Below, piece by piece: positions 1-6,490 of a stretch of DNA of 9,356 bases; the first letter of the stretch is position 1, and each line of letters starts with the position of its first letter. The position numbers and the translations under genes are program-made. The notes beneath the pieces are model-generated. The model saw only the letters and a list, made by a program, of their open reading frames with translations. It made no database searches and was not told the origin of the DNA. The stretch covers positions 1 to 9,356 of the forward strand of contig JAUNBV010000075.1 of assembly GCA_030526885.1 (NCBI GenBank), written 5' to 3'. The stretch is from Syntrophomonadaceae bacterium (lineage in GTDB: Bacteria > Bacillota > Syntrophomonadia > Syntrophomonadales > Syntrophomonadaceae).

Positions 1-177
1 ATCCGCGTGGAAAACGGCAATGATATCGTGACCAAGATCCCCTTCGCCATCATGGGCTACCGCCATGTGGGAACCAAGTTCCACATCGGCCCGCCGCGCA
101 TCCCCGGGCGCTTTTCCGCCGCGCATCACCACCGGCAAGCCTATTACTCCTCCCTGCTCCACCGCCTGCTGCCATGA
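1..177 (+). CDS. Class 3 lipase family protein, C-terminal fragment
   Basis: This is the last 58 codons of a gene that begins before the window; frame 1 is open from base 1 to a TGA at 175-177. The visible peptide carries NGNDIVTKIP at residues 5-14, followed by GYRHVGTKFHI at 19-29 and AAHHHRQAYYSSL at 40-52. This is the C-terminal pattern of class 3 (fungal-type) alpha/beta-hydrolase lipases: the ND-V-P segment carries the catalytic Asp (D8 here), a GYRHVG strand follows, and the catalytic His lies near the end (one of H42-H44). The nucleophile Ser in GxSxG must lie upstream, outside the window. The expected role is hydrolysis of acylglycerols or other esters; substrate and location cannot be judged. 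It is convergent with the exporter operon. Family assignment is from motif recognition only. Confidence 0.75.
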   Translation: MRVENGNDIVTKIPFAIMGYRHVGTKFHIGPPRIPGRFSAAHHHRQAYYSSLLHRLLP

Positions 178-257
178 CCCGGCCAATCCTGCGCCGCCGC
201 CCCTTTGCCCCCAACCCCTCCCCCTCGGGCACGGGCAGCGCCGGCAGTTCCAGGGCC

Positions 258-266
258 TGTGAATAA
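258..266 (-). other. DnaA-box-like nonamer (TTATTCACA)
   Basis: The minus strand reads TTATTCACA, which fits the bacterial DnaA-box consensus TTATNCACA. It lies in the convergent gap between the lipase and exporter genes. A second box in the same orientation starts exactly 50 bp away. Binding is not demonstrated, and a single 9-mer could be chance. Confidence 0.3.
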
Positions 267-267
267 C

Positions 268-292
268 TCAAAAACGACATCCATGTCGTATT
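268..292 (-). terminator. Probable rho-independent terminator of the exporter operon
   Basis: Read on the minus strand, an inverted repeat ACGACAT-GG-ATGTCGT (274-289) is followed at once by a short T run. As RNA it gives a 6-bp stem with a 4-nt loop and can extend outward past one mismatch with A-U pairs. It sits about 60 nt after the stop codon of the FtsX-type permease, the expected place for the operon end. Read on the + strand the repeat is not followed by T residues, so it is a poor terminator for the lipase. The stem is short, so strength is uncertain, and a protein-binding palindrome is the alternative. Confidence 0.45.
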
Positions 293-307
293 CGTTGAAC
301 GTCCGCC

Positions 308-316
308 TGTGGATAA
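308..316 (-). other. DnaA-box-like nonamer (TTATCCACA)
   Basis: The minus strand reads TTATCCACA, identical to the high-affinity DnaA box consensus. It is the partner of the box at 258-266, in the same orientation and offset by 50 bp, with the terminator palindrome between them. No origin-type AT-rich unwinding element or dnaA/dnaN genes are seen, so a replication origin is unlikely. Confidence 0.35.
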
Positions 317-351
317 GTAGATTAAATCATTAACCCGCCGCGCCTTTACGA

Positions 352-2751
352 TTAATCCCGGTTTTTCAGGATATCTATAAAATCGAGTTTCTTTAAGCGC
401 AGCATAGCCAGCCCATGGCCGATAAGGACAAAGCCTGCGGCCAAGGCGACGGCGGTAATATAGGTCGAGGTTTCCATCGCAAACGGGTAGCTTATATAAT
501 CGTATTCCAGGGAGTTGATATAATACTCCCCTACCAGCCGGCCCAAGGGGACGCCCAAGATAATGCCCAGCAGCAAACTCAGCAGCAGTTCATTGAACAA
601 GAAACTTGCCATACTTCGGTTGCTGACTCCCATCACCTTTAAGGCGGCTAACTCCCTTTGCCGTTCGCTAAACATCATCACCGAGGTATTATATATCAGG
701 GCGAAACCCATCAAGAATGCGCCGGCCATCACTACCATGGTTACGGCATTCAGCCCGGCCGTATCCTTTTGCGCCACGTCTTTTTGCTCCCGGGCAATCA
801 GCAGGTTTTCTATCTTCGGCACATTTTCCAAATGGCTGAAAAGTATTGCTTCATCGCCGGCGTCCGCTTGCAGCAAAACTGTATTGCATACGTTGCTGGC
901 ATGTAAAAGCCCATCCATTTGCCGGCTGGATATGAAGGAACAGGTGCCGGCATATTGTTTGGCCAGGCCCACGATTTTAAGCTCGGTGGTTTGTTCCCGG
1001 CCGGTGCCCAGAGTGGTTTCAATCACCACCATATCCCCGGTTTTTAAGTTTAATTTTTCGGCTGTTTTTTGGCTGAGCAAAATACCGGATTCGGGAACCG
1101 CTATCTGTTCCAACCGGGTATTATAAATGCTTTTCATGGTGGTTGCGGGGTCCAGGCCGATTATCAGGCCTTCCTCGGCCAGGCGGTTGTCGCTATCCGC
1201 ACCGGGCGCCGCAAAGGTCACCGGCAGGTTGGTGATGGTCTCCAGTTTTTCTATCTCGTCCCATTGACGCCAGGCCGAAAAGTCGTTTTTATTGAGCAGC
1301 GTAGAGAAACACACCATATAGTCATAAGAGTTATCGATGCCATACATGCGCCCCAGCATCTTATCTTCGGAATCGGAATAACAAAGCACGGTCAGCAGCA
1401 GCATAATGGTAAAGGTGACGCTTAAGGTGGTAATGATAAATCGGCTTTTATTCCGCCCTATGGAGCGAAAGGTCATCTTCCAGGAACCGGGGAGCGCCTT
1501 CCATGTCTTAGCAAACCGTTCCAGGGAAGAAATATTGGCAATGGGGGGTTTAGGGGGTTTCATAGCTTCCGCCGGCTCAATGGCGGTTACCTGTTTGGTG
1601 GTCAGCAAAGCGGTCATGACCCCGCTCAAAGTGCAAACCAGAATGGCTTTGATTATGACCCCGCCATCAAAACCACCCACAATATAGGGCAGATTATAGC
1701 TTTGGGCAAAGACGAGGCTAAGGAAATGGGAGAGATAATATCCGGCGGCAATCCCCAAAATTGTGCCCGTTGAGGTGACTACCAGGGCATATAGGGCAAA
1801 GAATTTCATGATGGCGCTATTATCATAGCCCAAGGCCTTCATAATTCCGATCTGAGGGCGTTGCGCCATAATGATTTGTTTCAACAGCACAAACAAAAAC
1901 AGCAATAATACCACTAAAAACAGATAGGGCAAAAAGAAGGTGGCTTTGCCTAGGGTCTCCAGCGCACTACGCATACTGCGTTCACCCAAATGATCGCTTT
2001 GCGGGTAGTCGTGCAAAAGGCCGTAAGGCTCCAAAATCCGGGCCACTTCATGACGAATCAGCTTTTCGTCAGCGCCCGGCGCCAGCTCCAGTAGTATCTG
2101 GTTTATTTGCCCGCCCATGCGCAAGATTTTCTGGGCATCATCTTGCGCCATCATAATAATACCGAGGCTATAGCCTTCATGAATATTGAAAGCATCGAGG
2201 AATATGGACTGAAACTCCGGGCTGATGGCGGTTCCGGCTATCGTCAGGTCGCAAACGGTTTCCCCGGTAATCACTTTAAGCGGGTCACCCGGTTCAAAAT
2301 TATTGTTGTCGGCAAAGTATTGGTTTACCAGCACGGGGATGTAGGAATTGCCGGCTCCTTCATCAAAAAGCTGTCCCTTAAGGGGATAGAGCCGATTGAT
2401 ATTGTCCTGTAGCGGCAGGGCATAACTGGTCAAGCGGCCAGTCAGGATGCGGCTGCTATCGGCCTGGATTAGCTGAACATCCTGCTGGATGCGGCCGTTG
2501 ACCTGTAAAACTCCGGGGATATCGGCAATGGTTTTTTGCACGCTTTCCGGCGCTTTTATAACCTGAAAATAGTAATCGGCAAAACCGTACTCCCGGTTAA
2601 AATCATCCATCGATTGTTCTATATTGATATAGGCGTTATTAATGCCTACAAACAAGGTTACCACGATCACCACTACCGCCATCAGGGCAATGGCTTGCCG
2701 CCAAGTAGATCGCAGGGTATTAAAAAGCTTTTTTCGCCATAAAACGCCCAT
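352..2751 (-). CDS. ABC transporter permease, duplicated FtsX/MacB type
   Basis: This is the membrane subunit of a type VII (mechanotransmission) ABC exporter, 799 aa. About eight hydrophobic segments can be placed: near residues 18-38, 272-292, 314-340, 364-384, 438-458, 669-691, 717-740 and 763-785. The protein is an internal duplication. Each half has one N-terminal helix, an extracytoplasmic domain of about 210-230 residues, and a three-helix FtsX domain. The coupling segments IGIMKALGYDNSAI (301-314) and LAALKVMGVSNRSM (701-714) match the ATPase-contacting loop of FtsX/LolC/MacB permeases. The duplicated form resembles the long permeases found in Bacillota, not the ~400-aa MacB halves. 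The ATG start has GAGGT 10 nt upstream (2762-2766). It lies 44 bp after the adaptor gene and is the last gene of the operon. It works with the ATPase and adaptor encoded upstream. The exported substrate is unknown. Confidence 0.9.
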   Translation of the reverse strand: MGVLWRKKLFNTLRSTWRQAIALMAVVVIVVTLFVGINNAYINIEQSMDDFNREYGFADYYFQVIKAPESVQKTIADIPGVLQVNGRIQQDVQLIQADSSRILTGRLTSYALPLQDNINRLYPLKGQLFDEGAGNSYIPVLVNQYFADNNNFEPGDPLKVITGETVCDLTIAGTAISPEFQSIFLDAFNIHEGYSLGIIMMAQDDAQKILRMGGQINQILLELAPGADEKLIRHEVARILEPYGLLHDYPQSDHLGERSMRSALETLGKATFFLPYLFLVVLLLFLFVLLKQIIMAQRPQIGIMKALGYDNSAIMKFFALYALVVTSTGTILGIAAGYYLSHFLSLVFAQSYNLPYIVGGFDGGVIIKAILVCTLSGVMTALLTTKQVTAIEPAEAMKPPKPPIANISSLERFAKTWKALPGSWKMTFRSIGRNKSRFIITTLSVTFTIMLLLTVLCYSDSEDKMLGRMYGIDNSYDYMVCFSTLLNKNDFSAWRQWDEIEKLETITNLPVTFAAPGADSDNRLAEEGLIIGLDPATTMKSIYNTRLEQIAVPESGILLSQKTAEKLNLKTGDMVVIETTLGTGREQTTELKIVGLAKQYAGTCSFISSRQMDGLLHASNVCNTVLLQADAGDEAILFSHLENVPKIENLLIAREQKDVAQKDTAGLNAVTMVVMAGAFLMGFALIYNTSVMMFSERQRELAALKVMGVSNRSMASFLFNELLLSLLLGIILGVPLGRLVGEYYINSLEYDYISYPFAMETSTYITAVALAAGFVLIGHGLAMLRLKKLDFIDILKNRD

Positions 2752-2795
2752 ATAGCTGTTTACCTCAGTTATAGCCCGCGCCGGTAAAAGCGGCC

Positions 2796-3962
2796 CTAAT
2801 CATTATTGGTGACCGCCTTAACGCGGCTGCCTTCCTCCCAGTGCAAGCTGGCGTCTTGAATGACCAAGTCTTGGAGCTGAAGCCCGGACGCGACCTCCAC
2901 CTCGGCTTGATTCTTTAGTCCCAGCTCCACCTGCTGCTTGACCACCTTACCGGCCATTATCCGGTTTACTTCTCCCGTGGACGGGCCGGTGATTAAAACC
3001 GCCTCCCGGGGCAAAAGCAAAACGGAGGTCTTCGCGGCGGTAATTATGTTTACCGTTACTTCATATCCCGGTTGCAGCCAGGCGCTTTCATCCAAAGCCG
3101 CGATTACGGTCACCCGGCGCTGCACTACCCCCAAGGATGACAATTCTTCATGGGCGGCAGGATAAATCTCGGTAATTTTCCCCGTTAGGGGCTGGCTTAA
3201 AGAGGCGTTGCGCACTTCGACCGCCTGCCCCAATGCTACCTGCCCCATATCTTCGGACAGGACATCGACCCTGACCTCCAAATCGTCCGCTGCCGCTATC
3301 TGGGCCAGACTCTCCCCCTGGCTTACCAATTGGCCTGCCTTGACATTTACAACTTGCAAAACCCCATCTAAGGGGGAGGTAATGCTCAGCCGCTGCGCTT
3401 TCTTGGCCAGCTCCTCGCGCTGTGAGCCGAGTGAAAGCAACTGGTTTTGGATACTTTGAGCCATATCCTGCTGGGAATTGAGCGAGGCTTCCAATATATC
3501 CGCTTTGTTTAACGCTATTTCATAATCAGACTGACTTATGGCCCCGGCGGCCAGCAGTTCTTCCTGGCGCTGCAAATCGTCCCGGGCTTTTTGCCAGCTC
3601 AGCTCGGTAGTCTGATATTCGAGCGTCAGCGCCTCCATTTCCGTCCGAGTGGCGGCAATACGTTCGTCAAGGGCGGCAAACTGGCTGTCCAGCTCCAGGT
3701 TTTGCAGGGTAAAAAGCACTTGGCCGGCTTGGACCGCCTCACCCCTTGGAGTGTGAATCTCCACAATGCGCCCTGATTCCAGGGCTTGTACGGCGAATTC
3801 TTCCGCCGCTTGTATGTAACCGGTCTCCTCCAGGGTCTCTCTTATATCGCCTTGCTGTACGGCTACTGCCGCTACGCCCGGTTCGCCCCGGCTATGAAGC
3901 AAGTATGCGCTCACCGCAATAATGATTAAGAGTACGGTTCCCAAAATTATTTTTCGCTGCAT
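2796..3962 (-). CDS. HlyD/MacA-like membrane-fusion (periplasmic adaptor) protein
   Basis: This is the adaptor subunit of the ABC exporter, 388 aa. Residues 5-24 form a single hydrophobic anchor with no lipobox Cys. A first biotinyl-lipoyl half lies at about 50-90 (ESGRIVEIHTPRGEAVQAGQ), and a long alpha-helical coiled-coil region at about 91-191 is rich in Q, E, L and A. The second lipoyl half is at about 192-223 (ITSPLDGVLQVVNVKAGQLV). A beta-barrel domain follows at about 226-305, and a membrane-proximal domain after that with the LLLPREAV element at 315-322. This is the MacA/YknX domain order. It lies between the ATPase gene and the permease gene. The ATG at 3962 is chosen because no ATG, GTG or TTG lies in frame back to the TAG stop just upstream. 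Its only good Shine-Dalgarno is ~50 nt away, separated by a hairpin (see the regulatory entry). No TolC-like partner is visible here. Confidence 0.9.
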   Translation of the reverse strand: MQRKIILGTVLLIIIAVSAYLLHSRGEPGVAAVAVQQGDIRETLEETGYIQAAEEFAVQALESGRIVEIHTPRGEAVQAGQVLFTLQNLELDSQFAALDERIAATRTEMEALTLEYQTTELSWQKARDDLQRQEELLAAGAISQSDYEIALNKADILEASLNSQQDMAQSIQNQLLSLGSQREELAKKAQRLSITSPLDGVLQVVNVKAGQLVSQGESLAQIAAADDLEVRVDVLSEDMGQVALGQAVEVRNASLSQPLTGKITEIYPAAHEELSSLGVVQRRVTVIAALDESAWLQPGYEVTVNIITAAKTSVLLLPREAVLITGPSTGEVNRIMAGKVVKQQVELGLKNQAEVEVASGLQLQDLVIQDASLHWEEGSRVKAVTNND

Positions 3963-4017
3963 AATAAGCCCGATTTTAAGCGGCCTCTTATAAAAGGCGA
4001 TAAAATCAGTTACCTCC
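3963..4017 (-). promoter_or_regulatory. Hairpin-bridged ribosome binding site of the adaptor gene
   Basis: Read on the minus strand, a strong GGAGG (4013-4017) lies 50 nt before the adaptor ATG at 3962, too far to act directly. The intervening RNA can fold into a nested stem. The outer arms are CTGATTTTA (4001-4009) and TAAAATCGG (3970-3978), 9 bp with one U-G pair. The inner hairpin is GCCTTT-TATA-AGAGGC (3983-3998), with one G-U pair. The internal loop is 2 nt on one side and 4 nt on the other. Folding leaves TAA before the stem and GCTTATT after it, an effective Shine-Dalgarno-to-AUG distance of about 10 nt, which is optimal. This resembles the folded spacer described for phage T4 gene 38. 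Function is an inference from pairing alone. Confidence 0.45.
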
Positions 4018-4056
4018 TATCCTGATAAATAATAGCTTCGCTTTACTTTTTGTGCA

Positions 4057-5298
4057 TCAAAAAACCAAATCCTTAGCCGGTTCAGGGTAATAATTCCTGA
4101 TTATCTCCACTATTTGCCCATTGCGCATTTTCAGCACCCGATCCGCCATCGGTGTAATGGCGTTATTATGCGTAACTATAGCCACCGTGCCGCCGGTTTT
4201 GCGGGCAATGGTTTCCAATAAGACCAGTATCATCTTGCCGGTCTGATCATCCAGCGCGCCGGTAGGCTCATCACACAACAACAGCCGGGGCTTCTTTACC
4301 AGCGCACGGGCAATGGAGACTCTCTGCTGTTCCCCTCCGCTCAGTTGGGAAGGAAAGCTATCCTTTTTATGCTTTAAACCCACTTCGGTCAAAACTTCGT
4401 CAATTTCCAACGGCTGCGCGACCAAATCGGCTACGATTTCAATATTTTCACCCACGGTCAAGTCGGGAATCAGGTTGTAAAATTGAAAAACAAAGCCCAC
4501 CTCACGCCGCCGGTAGGAGGTCAATTCCTTATCGTCGGCCTTAGTCAAATCCCGGTTCTGAAACCAGACCCGGCCGCCGCTGGCTTGATCCATGCCGCCC
4601 AGTAAGTTTAAAAGCGTGGTTTTACCCGAACCGCTGGGCCCCAAGATAACTAATAATTCGCCCTCATAGATTTCAAACGTTATGTCCTTGAGCGCATCGA
4701 CCCGAACATCGCCCATGCTATAAGCCTTACTGACGTTTTCAAAACGGACCAGCAACTCCCGGTCGATTTCCTGCTGCCAGGGAAGACCCTGCTTTTCCAT
4801 CGATATGGCGATCAAAGCGGCCATATCGGTTGCCAGTGCCAGGTCGTCAAGGTCAAAACGGCCGTCATTAAGCTTATTGATAAACTGCAAACAGCCCCAG
4901 GTAGATTGCTTGGTTATCAAAGGCACGCACAATATGCTTTGGGTAATGTAACCGGTGGCCGTATCCACTCTTTGGCTCCAACGCTGGTCCTGCTGGGTAT
5001 CATGGACGATCTGCGGCTCCCGGTTTTCCGTTACCCAACCGGCTATGCCTTCGCCCATTTTCAGCTTTATTCCCTGCAAAGCGTTGGCATTCGGGCCGTA
5101 TGCCATATGCGGATACAGACAAAGGGCCGCTTCATCCCGTAACCATAGGGTAGCCGACTCCGAATTGGTGGCCAGCATAGCCTGCGTAAAAGCATTGTCC
5201 AGGATTTCATAAAGATTATTAGACTTATGCAAAGCATCGGTCAAATGCCAGATGATTTCCATGTTGCGTAGTTTTTTATTATCGAATTCATCCTTCAT
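4057..5298 (-). CDS. GAF domain-ABC transporter ATPase fusion (MacB/LolD-type)
   Basis: This is the energising subunit of the exporter, 413 aa, with an added N-terminal sensor. Residues ~14-168 are a GAF domain: SATLWLRDEAALCLYP (48-63), MGEGIAGWVTENREPQIVHD (81-100), SILCVPLITKQSTWGCLQFI (121-140) and the NKLNDGRFDLDDL tail (141-153). Residues ~182-405 are an ABC nucleotide-binding domain with all motifs intact: Walker A GPSGSGKT (220-227), Q-loop Q272 in FQFYNL, signature LSGGEQQ (319-325), Walker B LLLCDEP with catalytic E344, D-loop after EPTGALD, and switch H377 in THNN. The NBD is of the MacB/LolD/FtsE class that pairs with FtsX-type permeases, which fits the gene two places downstream. 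There is no membrane segment, so GAF and NBD are both cytoplasmic. The ATG start has GGAGG 12 nt upstream (5311-5315), slightly long. The usual MacB-class NBD is ~230 aa; the rest is the GAF fusion. The GAF ligand is unknown. Confidence 0.92.
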   Translation of the reverse strand: MKDEFDNKKLRNMEIIWHLTDALHKSNNLYEILDNAFTQAMLATNSESATLWLRDEAALCLYPHMAYGPNANALQGIKLKMGEGIAGWVTENREPQIVHDTQQDQRWSQRVDTATGYITQSILCVPLITKQSTWGCLQFINKLNDGRFDLDDLALATDMAALIAISMEKQGLPWQQEIDRELLVRFENVSKAYSMGDVRVDALKDITFEIYEGELLVILGPSGSGKTTLLNLLGGMDQASGGRVWFQNRDLTKADDKELTSYRRREVGFVFQFYNLIPDLTVGENIEIVADLVAQPLEIDEVLTEVGLKHKKDSFPSQLSGGEQQRVSIARALVKKPRLLLCDEPTGALDDQTGKMILVLLETIARKTGGTVAIVTHNNAITPMADRVLKMRNGQIVEIIRNYYPEPAKDLVF

Positions 5299-5366
5299 CA
5301 GTGGGAAAAACCTCCGCTATGAGAACGTCTCGGTCGATAAGCAACCGCGCCCGAGCTGTTATAACT

Positions 5367-5561
5367 CTATGGTAAGTATATAGATAAATCCTCTGAAAAG
5401 CCAGCATAATTAAGGAAATGACGGTGTGAATGTGCGGCGGATTTAAACATAGCGTTTCCCGCAAGTTGGGGATGAAGGCGGAGAAATGCCAACATCCCTT
5501 CTAATTTGTCCTCATAACCCTTGGTGGCAAGTTCGGCAACTTGGTGTAAAAACGGTCCATA
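5367..5561 (-). pseudogene. Unrecognised open frame, possible gene remnant or small protein
   Basis: In the gap between the MBL gene and the exporter operon, the minus strand is open for 64 codons ending in TAG (5367-5369), with a TAA just upstream at 5562-5564. The peptide has a natural-looking composition, with pieces such as HQVAELATKGYEDKLEGMLA, FLRLHPQLAGNAMFKS and AAHSHRHFLNYAGFSEDL. There is no start codon at the 5' end. The first in-frame ATG is codon 23 (5493-5495), which would give a 42-aa protein but has no well-spaced Shine-Dalgarno. This is what a 5'-truncated gene leaves behind, although chance cannot be excluded at this length. I do not recognise the family and give no function. 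Confidence 0.3.
5403..5430 (-). promoter_or_regulatory. Weak sigma-A-like promoter candidate for the exporter operon
   Basis: On the minus strand, TTCACA (5425-5430, five of six matches to the -35 consensus) is followed after 16 bp by TATGCT (5403-5408, four of six matches to the -10). This would leave a leader of roughly 100 nt before the GAF-ABC start. A further AT-rich TATACT element lies just downstream without a good -35. The gap between the two gene groups makes a promoter here likely, but the exact site is uncertain. Confidence 0.25.
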
Positions 5562-5566
5562 TTAAG

Positions 5567-6490
5567 CTATTTTTTTATGAACACGATTTCCTCGGACGCA
5601 TACTTTAGCTGCATCCGTTTCTGCCGGGTGAGGCCGGAAAGGCAGGCGGAGAGGGTGGCTAAAAGCAGGTAGTATTGGGTGCTGTTCATGCTCATGCCGT
5701 AGCGCTTTATCAGCTCTTTCATCAGGTATTCGCGGGTGCGGGGCACGGCGCAGTGCTGCAGCAGCAGGTCCAGCATCCCGTTTACAAAATCCAAGTTTAC
5801 TGCCGCCAACCGCGCGGGGTCGCCAAAGGGCTCCCCGTGGCCGGGAACGAACAGGTCGGCTTTCAGCTCCCCCACCCGTTCCAGGGTGGCCAGGAATTCA
5901 TCTAAATTCAGAATCACCATCATGCGGTTGACTTCCAGCACTTCTTCGGTGATAAGCGCGTCACCGGTAAACACGATATCGTCCGGGGTGCGGATGCCGA
6001 TGTGTCCGTGGCTGTGGCCGGGCAGGGAAATGATTTCAAATTCGGTGTTTTCAAATACGAACGGGCCGGGCGGCAGCTTCCCCGCTACCCGGCTGGCCTC
6101 CGGGGTCACGAAGCGGTTGGTCAGGATGCGCGGCGGATAAGCGGAAAATATCTGCGAAGGTATCAATATAGGGTATTCCACCAGCAGCGAAGCTTCCTCG
6201 GAGGTAAACAGCGGGCAGCCCACATTGGCTTGCAGCCAAGCGTTGCCGCCGCAATGGTCGGCATGGCCGTGGGTGTTTATGACCGCCGCGATCTTTAGCC
6301 CTTCCCGCTCCAGCGCGGCGGCTATTTTAGCGATACGGGCGCTGCCGTTGCTGCTGTCGATGAGCAGGCAGCGTTCATCATCCAGCCGCCACACGCCCAG
6401 ATTGGTGTGGTCCAGCACCGCACCGGTGCGCCCTTTCAGCCAGGTCACCCGCAACGGCCGCTCCCTCTCCTCCATATTAAACAGCATCAT
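5567..6490 (-). CDS. MBL-fold metallo-hydrolase, LACTB2/glyoxalase II-like
   Basis: This is a cytoplasmic metallo-beta-lactamase-fold hydrolase, 307 aa. The metal ligands are all visible: THGHADH at 73-79 (H74, H76, D78, H79), H159 in LPGHSHGH, D177 in TGDAL and H218 in PGHGEP. This is a complete dinuclear site. Residues ~225-296, after the MBL core, form a helical region with a run of conserved-looking Leu, Tyr and Ser; it may be the winged-helix-like tail seen in LACTB2-type members. The start is ATG at 6490, with an excellent AAGGAG lying inside the 3' end of lplA. The ATG overlaps the lplA TGA as ATGATGA, so translation is almost certainly coupled. A thioester or other ester substrate is plausible in this setting, but the specific reaction cannot be deduced. 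A second ATG immediately follows the first. Confidence 0.88.
   Translation of the reverse strand: MMLFNMEERERPLRVTWLKGRTGAVLDHTNLGVWRLDDERCLLIDSSNGSARIAKIAAALEREGLKIAAVINTHGHADHCGGNAWLQANVGCPLFTSEEASLLVEYPILIPSQIFSAYPPRILTNRFVTPEASRVAGKLPPGPFVFENTEFEIISLPGHSHGHIGIRTPDDIVFTGDALITEEVLEVNRMMVILNLDEFLATLERVGELKADLFVPGHGEPFGDPARLAAVNLDFVNGMLDLLLQHCAVPRTREYLMKELIKRYGMSMNSTQYYLLLATLSACLSGLTRQKRMQLKYASEEIVFIKK

Noticed and set aside
50..280. A 76-codon minus-strand frame overlapping the lipase end.
   Set aside because: It overlaps the well-supported lipase C-terminus, is Gly/Arg-rich low complexity, and covers the terminator and a DnaA-like box.
178..351. The convergent gap considered as a replication origin because of the two DnaA boxes.
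   Set aside because: Only two boxes are present, with no clear AT-rich unwinding element and no dnaA, dnaN or gid neighbours.
563..1126. A 187-codon + strand frame inside the permease gene.
   Set aside because: Antisense to a clear FtsX-type permease. It has no ribosome site or domain.
5528..5543. Inverted repeat CAAGTT-CGGC-AACTTG after the MBL gene, considered as a terminator.
   Set aside because: Only a 6-bp stem with no T run on either strand. It lies inside the open frame at 5367-5561 and may be incidental.
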